Notes under the pieces: generated by a model
What the model saw: only the letters and a program-made list of their open reading frames with translations
What the model was told of the DNA's origin: nothing
Databases searched by the model: none
NCBI GenBank assembly: GCA_040754815.1
Contig: JBFMBX010000001.1
Coordinates: 704,039 to 768,038, forward strand
Origin: Bellilinea sp040754815
GTDB taxonomy: Bacteria; Chloroflexota; Anaerolineae; Anaerolineales; Anaerolineaceae
DNA: 64,000 bases
Direction of reading: 5' to 3'
Shown: piece after piece, positions 8,606-17,314 of the stretch
How positions within the stretch are numbered: position 1 is the stretch's first letter
Layout of the letters: each line of letters begins with the position of its first letter
Program-made: the position numbers and the translations under genes

Positions 8606-11600
8606 TCAGGTGGTCAGGCGGCGAAGCAATTCGCGGGTTTCAAGGGAAGGTTCGACCCCCAATTCGTCCCACAGCACTTTCCAGCAACGCTGATACGTAT
8701 GAACAACCTGCGGAAGATTACCTTTCGCGGCGTAGGCTTCCATAATCAAACGGTAGGCAGGCTCCCATGTGGGTTCCCGCTGGAGAGCGGTATTACACAC
8801 CACAATGACCTCATCCCAGCGCTGCGCTTTCCGCAGCAAATCCGCCAGCCGTTGAATCGTAGAGAGATGCAATTCGCGCAAGTGTTCTCGCTCGGCCGCG
8901 CTCCAGTCCTCGTAACAACACTCGAACAGGTAGTCATTTTGATAAAGCGCAAGCGCTTGGCGGATTTGTTCTTCATCGCTTTCCGGAGCAGAAACAAGGC
9001 GGATAAACTCATCGGCATCCACAACCACCCCGGCACGGGGGTTGATGCCGTAAGCATTTTCATTGCGCTGGATGAAAAACGGCGCGGCCTCACGCGGACG
9101 CAGCGGTTCGATGGTTCGATTGAGGGCATTCAGGGCAACCTTGAAATCGCGTACCGCCGACTCGCCGTCCAGTTCCGGCCAGAGCAGGTCAACAATCTGA
9201 TCGCGCAGCAGCCACCGCCGCCGATGAGTGATGAATAACTGGAACAATTGCCGGGCTTTTTCCCGCTGCCATTCGGCAGAGCCAACCTTCTGCTCACCGC
9301 GCCAGACTGCAAACTCTCCCAATGTACGCACAAAGAGGGTGTAGCCGGGGTGATAGGTCCCTTCAACACCCGCAAAAGATAGCACTCTGGCAAGAAATTC
9401 ACCCCCTACCCCCTGCCGGCGGGCAGCAAGCAGCAACGGCAATAAGGTTTGCTCATCTTTCCAGCCCAACAGGGTGGGGCGGGTGAGCAGGGCTTCCAGT
9501 TCCGCTCCTTGCTGGCGGTTGAAAATTTCCGCCAATATTGCCACTGCACCGGCTACCTCCTTCCTCTGCCACGTCAGCCATGCCAGCCACAAACGGGCTG
9601 CACCCCACCCAAAATCATCGCTGACCGATTCAAATCCCCGCGCCGCGCGTTCCAGCCAGTCTTTTGCCGCCGCGTACCGCCCCGCCAGAGCAAAAGAAGC
9701 CCCCATGCTGATGCGAACCAGATTGCCAATCCACTCATCACCGGCTTTTTCGGAAATTGACAGTGCCCGACGGGCGCAGTCTTCCGCCTCACTCAAAGCG
9801 CCGGCATAACCAAAAGCGCGGGTCAAACCCCACAGCGGTTCCACCCCCACGCGCGCCACTTTGAAGGGATGCATCAATTCGATAGCCCGTTGATACAGCT
9901 CAATGGCTTTCTGACGGTAAGTCTCTCCCCAGGGCTGAACATGGGCAACCTGCAAAGCATGAGCCAGCCGGATGTAACCGAGCGCTTCCACAAATTCGGA
10001 TTGCAAACGTTTGCCGATGGCAATCCCTTCGCGGGCAAACCGTTCGGCCTCCTCGCTGTTCCCCAGCATGGAGCAAATCAGCGAAAGCAGCAATAGGGTT
10101 TCGCGGTGAAAACGCTGGGCGCGCTGCGCATCACTCCGCCGCTCTGCGGCAGCCTGATTGAGCAATAACTGGCGGGCTTCCAGCAGATGACCGGTACGCA
10201 GCAGGGAACGACCCTCCAGATAAACATCGTTGGGGCTGGTTTCGGCACGCAGGAGCTGCGCCTCGCGGTGCAACACGCGGGCTTCATCCGGCTTACCGAG
10301 GTTGAGTTTGTTCTCCGCCAGCTGATCCAGCAAGCCCGCCACTTCCTGCCGGTATTCCTGCGGCTCCAGCAGACGCAGGGCTTCTTCCAGTAGGGCATCG
10401 GCTTGCAGGGGACGGATGGTATCCAGAAAAACCTGCGCCTGCCCGCGGATGGCACGGCTGCAGCCCCAGCGGTTCTCATCTGTGCGGAACAATTGTTCGG
10501 CAGCCTGATAATGGCGCAGGGAGGTGTCGAAATCGGCTCGCAGGCGGTGCAGATCACCCAGCAGCAATTGCAGGAAAGGACGCTGTTCCTTCAACTCCGA
10601 GGGCAGGCGGCCAAGCCAGTACTGCAAAGTTTCCAGCCGCCCGCTGCGAATCAAATCCATGCCGATTTGCTCGATCACATCCGCTGCCTGCTGGTAATCC
10701 CCCGCTTTTAGCAGATGATGAATGGCCTCTTCGGGTCTCTTCCGCTCAAGGTAGATATTCGCCGCTCGCTGATGCAGACGTTCAACTTCGCCGCTCTGCC
10801 GGTTCAACTGGGCCTGCAAAAAATCTTGAAAGAGGCGCTGATAGCGATAGATCTGATTGCCCACCGCTTCGATGAACATTCCGCCTTCATACAGCCGCCG
10901 TAAAATGGCTGCGCTTTGCGTACTTTCCAGCAAGGCGTCACAAATTTCACTTTCCAACTGACGCAGAATGGAAGAACGCAGCAGAAATTGCTGAATTTCT
11001 TCCGGCTGGCGGGCAAGCACTTCCGGCGCTAAATACGCAAATAGACCTTCCAGTGTTTCCGGCAGGTGATCGAGTACCTCATCCAGTGAGGCAGAAGGAC
11101 GGCGCTGCACACTCTGCCAGATCATTTGTAGAACCAGCACCCAGCCTTCGGTTTCCTCCGCCAGCCGCTCGGCCTGCTTTGAAGTGATGGGAAAACCGTA
11201 ACCCAGCCGGAACAGGGATTCGATCTCCTCTGCCGTGAAAGCCAGATCGCTGTGGGTCAATATGCTCAGATCGCCTTTCACCCGCCAGCGGTTCAAATCC
11301 AAATTTTCCGGCATTGTCCGCGTGGCAATGACCAGATGTAAACGCGGCGGGTGATACTGGATTAAATGCCGCATCAAAGCAGCAATTTCCGGCACATCGT
11401 GTACGCAATGATAATCGTCAATGACCAGCGCACATTCTTCAAGCAGATGGGTGGTCAGCGAATTAATCAGCGGGGTCAGCGCTGCCGGGGCAGGCCGGCT
11501 GTTATTTTCTTCCAGATAGCGCAGGGCATCCCGTCCCAGTTCTTCATTCTGTTGAGAAAAGGCCGAAATGAGGTGAACAAGGAACACCAGCGGATCACGG

Positions 11601-11818
11601 TCTGCCTCACTGACCGTGTACCAGAATAGACGGTAACCTTCTTCGCTCAGGTCGAGTAAGGCGGTAGATTTTCCGTAACCCGTACCGGCGAGCAGTAAAG
11701 TCAGTGGATTTTGTAAAGCACGCTGCAGCAAAGCGCGAATGCGTGGGCGTGGGAAGATGGCTTTACGCGGTAAAGGCGGTATCAACTGGCTTTGGATGAC
11801 CAGATTTTGAAGTGCCAT
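8606..11818 (-). CDS. Large transcriptional regulator: MalT-like ATPase, TPR region and C-terminal SARP/BTAD module
   Basis: The 1070-residue protein begins with a MalT/STAND-type ATPase: Walker A is AGTGYGKST at residues 44-52 and the Walker B-like strand ends CALVIDDYHC near 125. A long helical, TPR-rich region covers about 330-800. The C-terminus is not a LuxR helix-turn-helix but a SARP-type winged helix (LGEFAVWRGEQKV to the LRDQIVDLLWPELDGE recognition region) followed by a bacterial transcriptional activator domain ending LGVEPSLETRELL. It should be a ligand- and ATP-controlled transcription factor. A further ATG at 11869 is in frame, but a TTGTCA-N17-TACAAT promoter places the transcript start almost at 11818. 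It may control the adjacent acyl-CoA operon or glyQS. Confidence 0.85.
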   Translation of the reverse strand: MALQNLVIQSQLIPPLPRKAIFPRPRIRALLQRALQNPLTLLLAGTGYGKSTALLDLSEEGYRLFWYTVSEADRDPLVFLVHLISAFSQQNEELGRDALRYLEENNSRPAPAALTPLINSLTTHLLEECALVIDDYHCVHDVPEIAALMRHLIQYHPPRLHLVIATRTMPENLDLNRWRVKGDLSILTHSDLAFTAEEIESLFRLGYGFPITSKQAERLAEETEGWVLVLQMIWQSVQRRPSASLDEVLDHLPETLEGLFAYLAPEVLARQPEEIQQFLLRSSILRQLESEICDALLESTQSAAILRRLYEGGMFIEAVGNQIYRYQRLFQDFLQAQLNRQSGEVERLHQRAANIYLERKRPEEAIHHLLKAGDYQQAADVIEQIGMDLIRSGRLETLQYWLGRLPSELKEQRPFLQLLLGDLHRLRADFDTSLRHYQAAEQLFRTDENRWGCSRAIRGQAQVFLDTIRPLQADALLEEALRLLEPQEYRQEVAGLLDQLAENKLNLGKPDEARVLHREAQLLRAETSPNDVYLEGRSLLRTGHLLEARQLLLNQAAAERRSDAQRAQRFHRETLLLLSLICSMLGNSEEAERFAREGIAIGKRLQSEFVEALGYIRLAHALQVAHVQPWGETYRQKAIELYQRAIELMHPFKVARVGVEPLWGLTRAFGYAGALSEAEDCARRALSISEKAGDEWIGNLVRISMGASFALAGRYAAAKDWLERAARGFESVSDDFGWGAARLWLAWLTWQRKEVAGAVAILAEIFNRQQGAELEALLTRPTLLGWKDEQTLLPLLLAARRQGVGGEFLARVLSFAGVEGTYHPGYTLFVRTLGEFAVWRGEQKVGSAEWQREKARQLFQLFITHRRRWLLRDQIVDLLWPELDGESAVRDFKVALNALNRTIEPLRPREAAPFFIQRNENAYGINPRAGVVVDADEFIRLVSAPESDEEQIRQALALYQNDYLFECCYEDWSAAEREHLRELHLSTIQRLADLLRKAQRWDEVIVVCNTALQREPTWEPAYRLIMEAYAAKGNLPQVVHTYQRCWKVLWDELGVEPSLETRELLRRLTT

Positions 11819-11828
11819 AGCATCTTCG

Positions 11829-11857
11829 ATTGTAGTGCAAATTTTGAGCGCTGACAA
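11829..11857 (-). promoter_or_regulatory. Promoter of the MalT/SARP-like regulator
   Basis: On the minus strand TTGTCA (11852-11857) and TACAAT (11829-11834) are separated by exactly 17 bp. The predicted transcript start falls a few bases before the ATG at 11818, so the message would be nearly leaderless. The -35 box overlaps the presumed -35 of glyQS on the other strand. Confidence 0.6.
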
Positions 11858-11881
11858 ATCAAATCTCATCCGTAGTATAAT
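11851..11881 (+). promoter_or_regulatory. Promoter of glyQS
   Basis: A perfect TATAAT -10 box sits at 11876-11881, 38 bp before the glyQS ATG. CTGACA at 11851-11856 is the best -35 candidate, with a long 19-bp spacer. The leader of about 30 nt is too short for a T-box. Confidence 0.55.
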
Positions 11882-11918
11882 CGAACCGCAATCTCAAGCC
11901 ATGTTTTTTGGAGTGTGC

Positions 11919-14900
11919 ATGTCCGAACCGCTCGATTTTCAAACCATTATCATGAATCTGCAGCGCTTTTGGGCCGAGCAGGGCTGCCTGATCTGGCAGC
12001 CGTATTACACGCAAGTCGGGGCCGGCACCTATAACCCGGCCACATTTCTGCGCGTGCTGGGACCGGAGCCATGGAAAGTCGCCTATGTGGAACCTTCCGT
12101 CCGGCCGGATGATGGCCGCTACGGTGAAAACCCCAACCGCTTGCAGCAGCATTACCAGTTTCAGGTCATTCTCAAACCAGACCCCGGCAACCCGCAGGAA
12201 ATTTACCTGCAATCCTTGCAGGCGCTGGGAATTGACCCCCGCCAGCATGACATCCGCTTTGTGGAGGATAACTGGGAATCGCCCGCGCTGGGCGCGTGGG
12301 GGCTGGGCTGGGAAGTCTGGCTGGATGGTCAGGAAATCACTCAGTTCACCTACTTCCAGCAAGCGGGCGGCATTGTACTCGATCCCGTCTCGGTGGAAAT
12401 CACCTACGGTCTGGAACGCATTGCCATGGCGCTGCAAAAAGTGCGCAACTTCCGCGATATTCGCTGGAATGCAGAGCGCACCTACGGGGATGTGAACCTG
12501 CAAGGCGAGCAGGAACACAGCAAATACTACTTTGAGATTGCCGATGTGGAGCGGGCGCGTCAGATGATGAGCCTGTTCGAGGCCGAGGCACTCAACGCAC
12601 TGGAACAGGGTCTGGTGCTCCCCGCTCACGATTACGTGCTGAAATGCTCGCACACCTTCAATATTCTGGATACCCGCGGCGCAGTGGGCGTTACCGAACG
12701 TGCGGCCATGTTTGCCCGCATGCGCGACCTTTCCGCAAAAGTGGCGCGTGCCTATCTGGAACAGCGCGAACGGCTCGGTTTCCCCATGTTATCGGGCAGC
12801 GGGGCACAGCCCGCCGCGAGCATGAAGTCCGCCCTCCCCGGCCCAGCGGCTTCGAACCTCACCAGCGGCAGCCTGCTTTTCGAAATCGGCAGCGAGGAAC
12901 TGCCCGCCGCCGATTTGCAGGATGCCCTGCAACAATTAGAACAGCGCGTGCCGCAACTGCTGGATGAATTACGCCTGACGCATGGAAGCATCAAAATCGC
13001 CGGTACTCCCCGCCGTCTGACGGTGATTGTGGAAAATCTGGCTGCGCGGCAGTCCGACCGCGAAACCATCGTCAAAGGGCCGCCGGCGCAGCGTGCCTTT
13101 GATGCCGCCGGAAATCCCACCCCCGCCGCCGTGGGTTTTGCCCGCAGCCGCGGTATTGAAGTCAATCAGCTTCAAGTCATGGAAATGGACGGCGGTCAGT
13201 ATGTCGTGGCGCGCGTCTATGAAAGCGGAAAACCGGCAGTAGAGGTGCTGGCATCGGCTTTGCCGCAACTGATCGCCTCGCTCAGTTTCACCAAATCCAT
13301 GCGCTGGAACCAGTCCGGCGTGGCTTTTTCGCGCCCCATCCGCTGGCTGCTGGCTTTATTTGAAGATCAGGTCATTCCTTTCCAGTATGCCGCCTTGAAC
13401 AGCGGCAATCAGACGCGCGGCCTGCGCTTCCGCCAGCCGGAATCGGTTGAGATTCACAGCGTAACTGCTTATCTGGATTTTCTCCACAGTCAGGGCATCT
13501 TACTCGATCCCGCCGAGCGCCGCGCCAGCATCCGCAGCCAGACCGAACAGCTGATTTCCGAATGCGGCGGCGACCCCAGCCGACTGGACGAAGATCTGCT
13601 GAATGAGGTAACCGGATTGGTTGAAGCCCCTACGGCCATGCGCGGCTCATTCGATGAGGCACATCTCAAATTACCGGCCGAAGTGCTCATTTCGGTGATG
13701 AAAAAATACCAGCGCTACTTCCCGGTATATCAACAGGATGGCAGCCTGCTGCCGCATTTTATCATCGTGCGCAATGGAGATGGTCAATATCAGGATGTGG
13801 TGGTGGACGGCAACGAACAGGTCATCCGCGCCCGCTTTGCCGATGCCGCCTTTTTCATTCAGGAAGACCTCAAACAGCCGCTGGAAGCCTTTTTGCCGCG
13901 CCTGAACACCCTCACTTTTCAGGTCAAACTGGGTTCCATGCTGGATAAGACCCGCCGCATCGAGCGGCTGGTGGATCAATTGATCCCGCTGCTCAAACTG
14001 GATGAGGATCAGGCGCGCGCCGCGCGGCGCGCTGCTCATCTTTGCAAAGCCGATCTGGTCACCAACATGGTCATCGAAATGACCAGCCTGCAGGGGCTGA
14101 TGGGACGGTATTACGCCCGGCACAGCGGTGAACCGCCGGAGGTTGCTCAGGCTATTTTCGAATCGTACCTGCCGCGCTACGCCGGTGATGACTTCCCCCA
14201 GACGCCCGCCGGCCTGATTGTCGGTATGGCCGACCGCCTGGACACGCTGGCGGGGTTGTTCGCCGCCGGGCTGGCGCCTTCCGGCACCAAGGATCCCTTT
14301 GCCCAGCGGCGGGCTGCGCTGGGTCTCGTGCAGAACTTAATTCACTGGAACCTTGATTTTGACCTTCGCACCGGCCTGAAAAGCGCCGCGGATGGGCTGC
14401 CCATTCCCGCCAGTGAAGAAAGCCTGCAAACCTGCCATGAATTCATCCTCGGCCGCCTGCAAAGTTATCTGCTGGAAGAAGGTTACCGCTACGATGTGGT
14501 GGCTGCCGTACTGGCAGAACAGGGCACGAATCCGGCAGCCGCCTTCCGCGCCGTTCAACAGTTACAGCAATGGGTACAGCGCGAGGACTGGCACCAGATT
14601 TTACCCGCTTACGCCCGCTGCGTGCGCATCACCCGCGATCAGAAGGAAACTTTCTCCATTCAACCCGATGCGCTGACAGAAGAAGCCGAAAAAGCCCTGC
14701 TGAACGCCCTGCTGCAAGCCGAAACCACCCCCCGCCGCAACGGCGCGGTTGAGGATTTCTTCGCCGTTTTCCTGCCCATGATGCCGGTGATCAACCGTTT
14801 CTTCGATGAAGTACTGGTCATGTCCGAAGACCCCGTGCAGCGCGCCAACCGGCTAGGTATGCTGCAGCGCATTGCCGGTTTAGCGCGCGGTGTTGCCGAT

Positions 14901-14924
14901 TTCTCGCGGCTGGAAGGGTTCTAA
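11919..14924 (+). CDS. glyQS: Glycyl-tRNA synthetase, fused alpha and beta chains
   Basis: The 1001-residue protein joins the alpha subunit (about 1-285, starting TIIMNLQRFWAEQGC) and the beta subunit (from about 311, starting LLFEIGSEELPA) through a short Ala/Ser/Pro-rich linker. The alpha part charges glycine onto tRNA-Gly. The beta part carries the tRNA-binding regions, an HD-like domain (RAAHLCKADLVTNMV) and a C-terminal anticodon-binding domain ending before ADFSRLEGF. Separate chains are the common bacterial form, and fusions are known in several lineages. The ATG at 11919 was chosen because it follows GGAG at 8 bp and lies downstream of the TATAAT box. Upstream in-frame starts lie inside or before the promoter. 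Confidence 0.95.
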   Translation: MSEPLDFQTIIMNLQRFWAEQGCLIWQPYYTQVGAGTYNPATFLRVLGPEPWKVAYVEPSVRPDDGRYGENPNRLQQHYQFQVILKPDPGNPQEIYLQSLQALGIDPRQHDIRFVEDNWESPALGAWGLGWEVWLDGQEITQFTYFQQAGGIVLDPVSVEITYGLERIAMALQKVRNFRDIRWNAERTYGDVNLQGEQEHSKYYFEIADVERARQMMSLFEAEALNALEQGLVLPAHDYVLKCSHTFNILDTRGAVGVTERAAMFARMRDLSAKVARAYLEQRERLGFPMLSGSGAQPAASMKSALPGPAASNLTSGSLLFEIGSEELPAADLQDALQQLEQRVPQLLDELRLTHGSIKIAGTPRRLTVIVENLAARQSDRETIVKGPPAQRAFDAAGNPTPAAVGFARSRGIEVNQLQVMEMDGGQYVVARVYESGKPAVEVLASALPQLIASLSFTKSMRWNQSGVAFSRPIRWLLALFEDQVIPFQYAALNSGNQTRGLRFRQPESVEIHSVTAYLDFLHSQGILLDPAERRASIRSQTEQLISECGGDPSRLDEDLLNEVTGLVEAPTAMRGSFDEAHLKLPAEVLISVMKKYQRYFPVYQQDGSLLPHFIIVRNGDGQYQDVVVDGNEQVIRARFADAAFFIQEDLKQPLEAFLPRLNTLTFQVKLGSMLDKTRRIERLVDQLIPLLKLDEDQARAARRAAHLCKADLVTNMVIEMTSLQGLMGRYYARHSGEPPEVAQAIFESYLPRYAGDDFPQTPAGLIVGMADRLDTLAGLFAAGLAPSGTKDPFAQRRAALGLVQNLIHWNLDFDLRTGLKSAADGLPIPASEESLQTCHEFILGRLQSYLLEEGYRYDVVAAVLAEQGTNPAAAFRAVQQLQQWVQREDWHQILPAYARCVRITRDQKETFSIQPDALTEEAEKALLNALLQAETTPRRNGAVEDFFAVFLPMMPVINRFFDEVLVMSEDPVQRANRLGMLQRIAGLARGVADFSRLEGF

Positions 14925-14949
14925 ACAATCTGCCGAAAACAAATAAAAC

Positions 14950-14987
14950 CTGCGCCTTTTCTCTTCAACGGCAGAGAAAAGGCGCAG
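14950..14987 (+). terminator. Strong hairpin after glyQS
   Basis: A perfect 15-bp stem (14950-14964 with 14973-14987, beginning CTGCGCC) has an 8-nt loop. The flanks AAACAAT (14923-14929) and ATTGTTT (14988-14994) are also complementary and could extend the structure past a bulge. There is no long T tract, but the placement 25 bp after the stop fits a transcription end. Confidence 0.7.
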
Positions 14988-15073
14988 ATTGTTTAAACGC
15001 CCCTCTTAAAACCAGATAAGCCCGAAGCATCATTCGGAAGGCTCAAAATTTCAATTGACGGGCGAAATATGCG

Positions 15074-15214
15074 TCAGATGAGAGGGATGATATTACTGAA
15101 CATGTTGCCAATGGCCGGCCCCAGCAATGCCAGAATGATGATCACCGCCAGCGCAACTAGCATCATGATCAACGCATACTCAACCAGACCCTGACCTCCC
15201 TTTTCTCTTTTCAT
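15074..15214 (-). CDS. Flp/Fap-type pilin, orphan
   Basis: This 46-residue protein is a class IVb Flp pilin precursor. After MKREKGG comes QGLVEYALIM, in which cleavage after Gly7 leaves the Glu at +5 and Tyr at +6 that the TadV/CpaA prepilin peptidase requires. A single hydrophobic helix of about 20 residues follows. The ATG is preceded by AAGGGAG, and a TATAAT on the minus strand at 15262-15267 could be its -10 box. No tad/cpa assembly genes are in the window, so the machinery must be elsewhere. It may serve adhesion or surface contact. Confidence 0.88.
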   Translation of the reverse strand: MKREKGGQGLVEYALIMMLVALAVIIILALLGPAIGNMFSNIIPLI

Positions 15215-15359
15215 TTCGGCTCCCTTGAATGAGTGCAAAAAGGAAAAAAAGTTATACCTTTATTATAAAGAATAAAACCCGACCGGGAATTAACAATTTT
15301 GCGGATATATCCTGTCCGTTTGCCTTAACCACAAGGGGATTCACCGTTAAAATCAAAGT

Positions 15360-17276
15360 ATGAGTGTGATAGATGAAGTCAAAGCGCGGCTCGATATTGT
15401 CGAAATCGTTTCCGAGACGGTCAAACTGCGCCGGACGGGTAAAAACTACATCGGCTTTTGCCCGTTCCATGCCAACACCCGCACACCGGCATTCGTGGTC
15501 TTCCCCGAATCCGGCACATGGCGTTGTTTTGGCCAGTGCAACGAAGGCGGCGATATCTTCCGTTTTGTGATGAAAAAGGAAGGCTGGGATTTCAGCGAAA
15601 CGCTGCGCTATCTGGCCGGGCGGGCAGGGGTGATTCTGGAAGCGCCTTCACCCCAACAACAGGCTCAAGCCGAGGAAAACGAACGGCTGCGAACCCTGCT
15701 GGAAGAAGCCGTGCTTTATTACCGCCATCAACTGCTCAACACCCCCGCCGGCAAACAGGCCATGGCCTACCTCCAGCAGCGCGGAATTCAGCCCGAAACA
15801 GCCGAAAAATTCGAACTGGGTTACGCCCCCGATGGCTGGGAAAACGGCTTGAATTACTTTACCGCCAAGGGCTATTCTTTTGAAGAAATCCGCGAGGCAG
15901 GCCTGCTGACCGAACGCCCCGAAGGCGGTGGTTACGACCGCTTCCGCCACCGCATCATGTTCCCCATCCGCGATATGAGCGGAAAAATTTGCGGTTTTGG
16001 CGCCCGCATTTTGCGCCCGGAGGATCAACCCAAGTTCCTCAATTCTCCGCAAACACCCTTATTTGATAAAGGAAAACTTTTATACGGCCTGCATCTGGCA
16101 CGCAAAGCCATCCGCGCGCAGGATCAGGCGGTTATTGTCGAAGGCTATCTGGATGTGATTGCCCTGCATCAGGCCGGCTTCAACAATGCGGTTTCACCGA
16201 TGGGTACCGCCTTGAGCGAAGATCAACTGCGTCTGCTCAAACGGTTTACCCGCCGCATTGTGCTGGCGCTGGATGCGGATGCCGCCGGCGAAAAAGCCAC
16301 CCTGCGCGGGCTGGAAGTTGCCCGTCAGGCTTTTGATCATCAGGATGAAATCGTCTTCGATGCGCGCGGCTTGCTGCGCCACGAAGCCCGCCTGCAAGCC
16401 GATTTGCGAGTTACCACCCTGCCCGCCGGCAAAGACCCCGATGATGTTGTCCTCCACGACCCCGAAGAATGGAAACAGATTGTCGCCAATGCCAAACCGG
16501 TAGTCATTCATGTGATGGATTCGCTGGCCGCCAGCCGCGATACCGATGACCCCAAAGTGAAAAGCGAGATTGCCCGTCAGGTATTGACATTAATCAATGA
16601 TGTGCCGGATGCTGTCGAAAGAGATACTTACCGCCAGCGGCTGGCACGCCTGCTGAAAATTGATGAACGCGCCCTGCAAGCCATTTCTCCCGAAAGCGGC
16701 GGCACGTCTTTTCGCAAAATACCGCCTCGCCCCCGGCAGACTCGCCCCGAAAAACCCGCCCCCCTGCATGAAATTCAACCGGGTAAGCAGGCACAGGAGA
16801 TGGAAAAACACTGCCTGAAACTGCTGGTGCGCAACCCCGAAGCCCTCTATACGCTGGATCGTCACTTGCAGGCAAACGGGTTGAGCCGTTTTGCCGCTCA
16901 GGATTTTGAATACGGCGCTCATCAGAGCATGGCAGCGCTTATTCTCCAATCGCTGGCACAGGATCAAACAGAGCCAAAAAATTATCTGCAGCAAGCCTGC
17001 CCCGCCGACCTGCAGCCGCTGATGGAAGAATTGACCCAACCGCTCAAGTACGGCGAACCGACTGCAAACCGCCACATGGAAGACCTGCTGCGGACTTTCC
17101 TGCTGCTGCGTTTGACGCGTGTCAACGAAAACATCCAGCAAATGCGCTTTTTACAGCAAGAGCTGCAGGAACAAAGCGCTTCGGCGGTGTCGCCGTATCT
17201 GGAACTTATCCCCGCTTACCTGCAGGCCCGCAATCGGCTGGAAAAAGCCCTTGCCAGTGTAGCCGAAGCGGAATAA
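15360..17276 (+). CDS. dnaG: DNA primase
   Basis: The 638-residue protein has the three DnaG parts. The N-terminal zinc-binding domain shows CPFH and CFGQC. The Toprim core shows VIVEGYLDVIALHQAG and the acidic metal motif LALDADAAGEKA. A C-terminal helical domain of about 180 residues binds the replicative helicase. It makes RNA primers at the replication fork. There is no ribosome-binding site before the ATG, and a weak TTAACC-N17-TAAAAT element places transcription start at or next to the ATG, so the message may be leaderless. rpoD follows 38 bp downstream, the classic macromolecular-synthesis order without rpsU. Confidence 0.95.
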   Translation: MSVIDEVKARLDIVEIVSETVKLRRTGKNYIGFCPFHANTRTPAFVVFPESGTWRCFGQCNEGGDIFRFVMKKEGWDFSETLRYLAGRAGVILEAPSPQQQAQAEENERLRTLLEEAVLYYRHQLLNTPAGKQAMAYLQQRGIQPETAEKFELGYAPDGWENGLNYFTAKGYSFEEIREAGLLTERPEGGGYDRFRHRIMFPIRDMSGKICGFGARILRPEDQPKFLNSPQTPLFDKGKLLYGLHLARKAIRAQDQAVIVEGYLDVIALHQAGFNNAVSPMGTALSEDQLRLLKRFTRRIVLALDADAAGEKATLRGLEVARQAFDHQDEIVFDARGLLRHEARLQADLRVTTLPAGKDPDDVVLHDPEEWKQIVANAKPVVIHVMDSLAASRDTDDPKVKSEIARQVLTLINDVPDAVERDTYRQRLARLLKIDERALQAISPESGGTSFRKIPPRPRQTRPEKPAPLHEIQPGKQAQEMEKHCLKLLVRNPEALYTLDRHLQANGLSRFAAQDFEYGAHQSMAALILQSLAQDQTEPKNYLQQACPADLQPLMEELTQPLKYGEPTANRHMEDLLRTFLLLRLTRVNENIQQMRFLQQELQEQSASAVSPYLELIPAYLQARNRLEKALASVAEAE

Positions 17277-17298
17277 AAAAAGTGATCTTAAATTTTTA

Positions 17299-17307
17299 TG
17301 GTATATT
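17299..17307 (+). promoter_or_regulatory. Extended -10 promoter of rpoD, predicted leaderless
   Basis: TGgTATATT matches the extended -10 consensus. It ends 7 bp before the ATG at 17315, so transcription should begin at or just before the start codon. No -35 box and no ribosome site are visible. Confidence 0.45.
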
Positions 17308-17314
17308 ATTAACC

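Noticed and set aside
11882..11918. T-box or other riboswitch before glyQS
   Set aside because: The leader between the TATAAT box and the ATG is only about 30 nt, too short for a T-box.
15262..15290. Further copy of the TTTA-N5-TCTTTAC element before the Flp pilin
   Set aside because: The minus strand has TTTATTCTTTAT, but the two boxes are 1 bp apart instead of 5.
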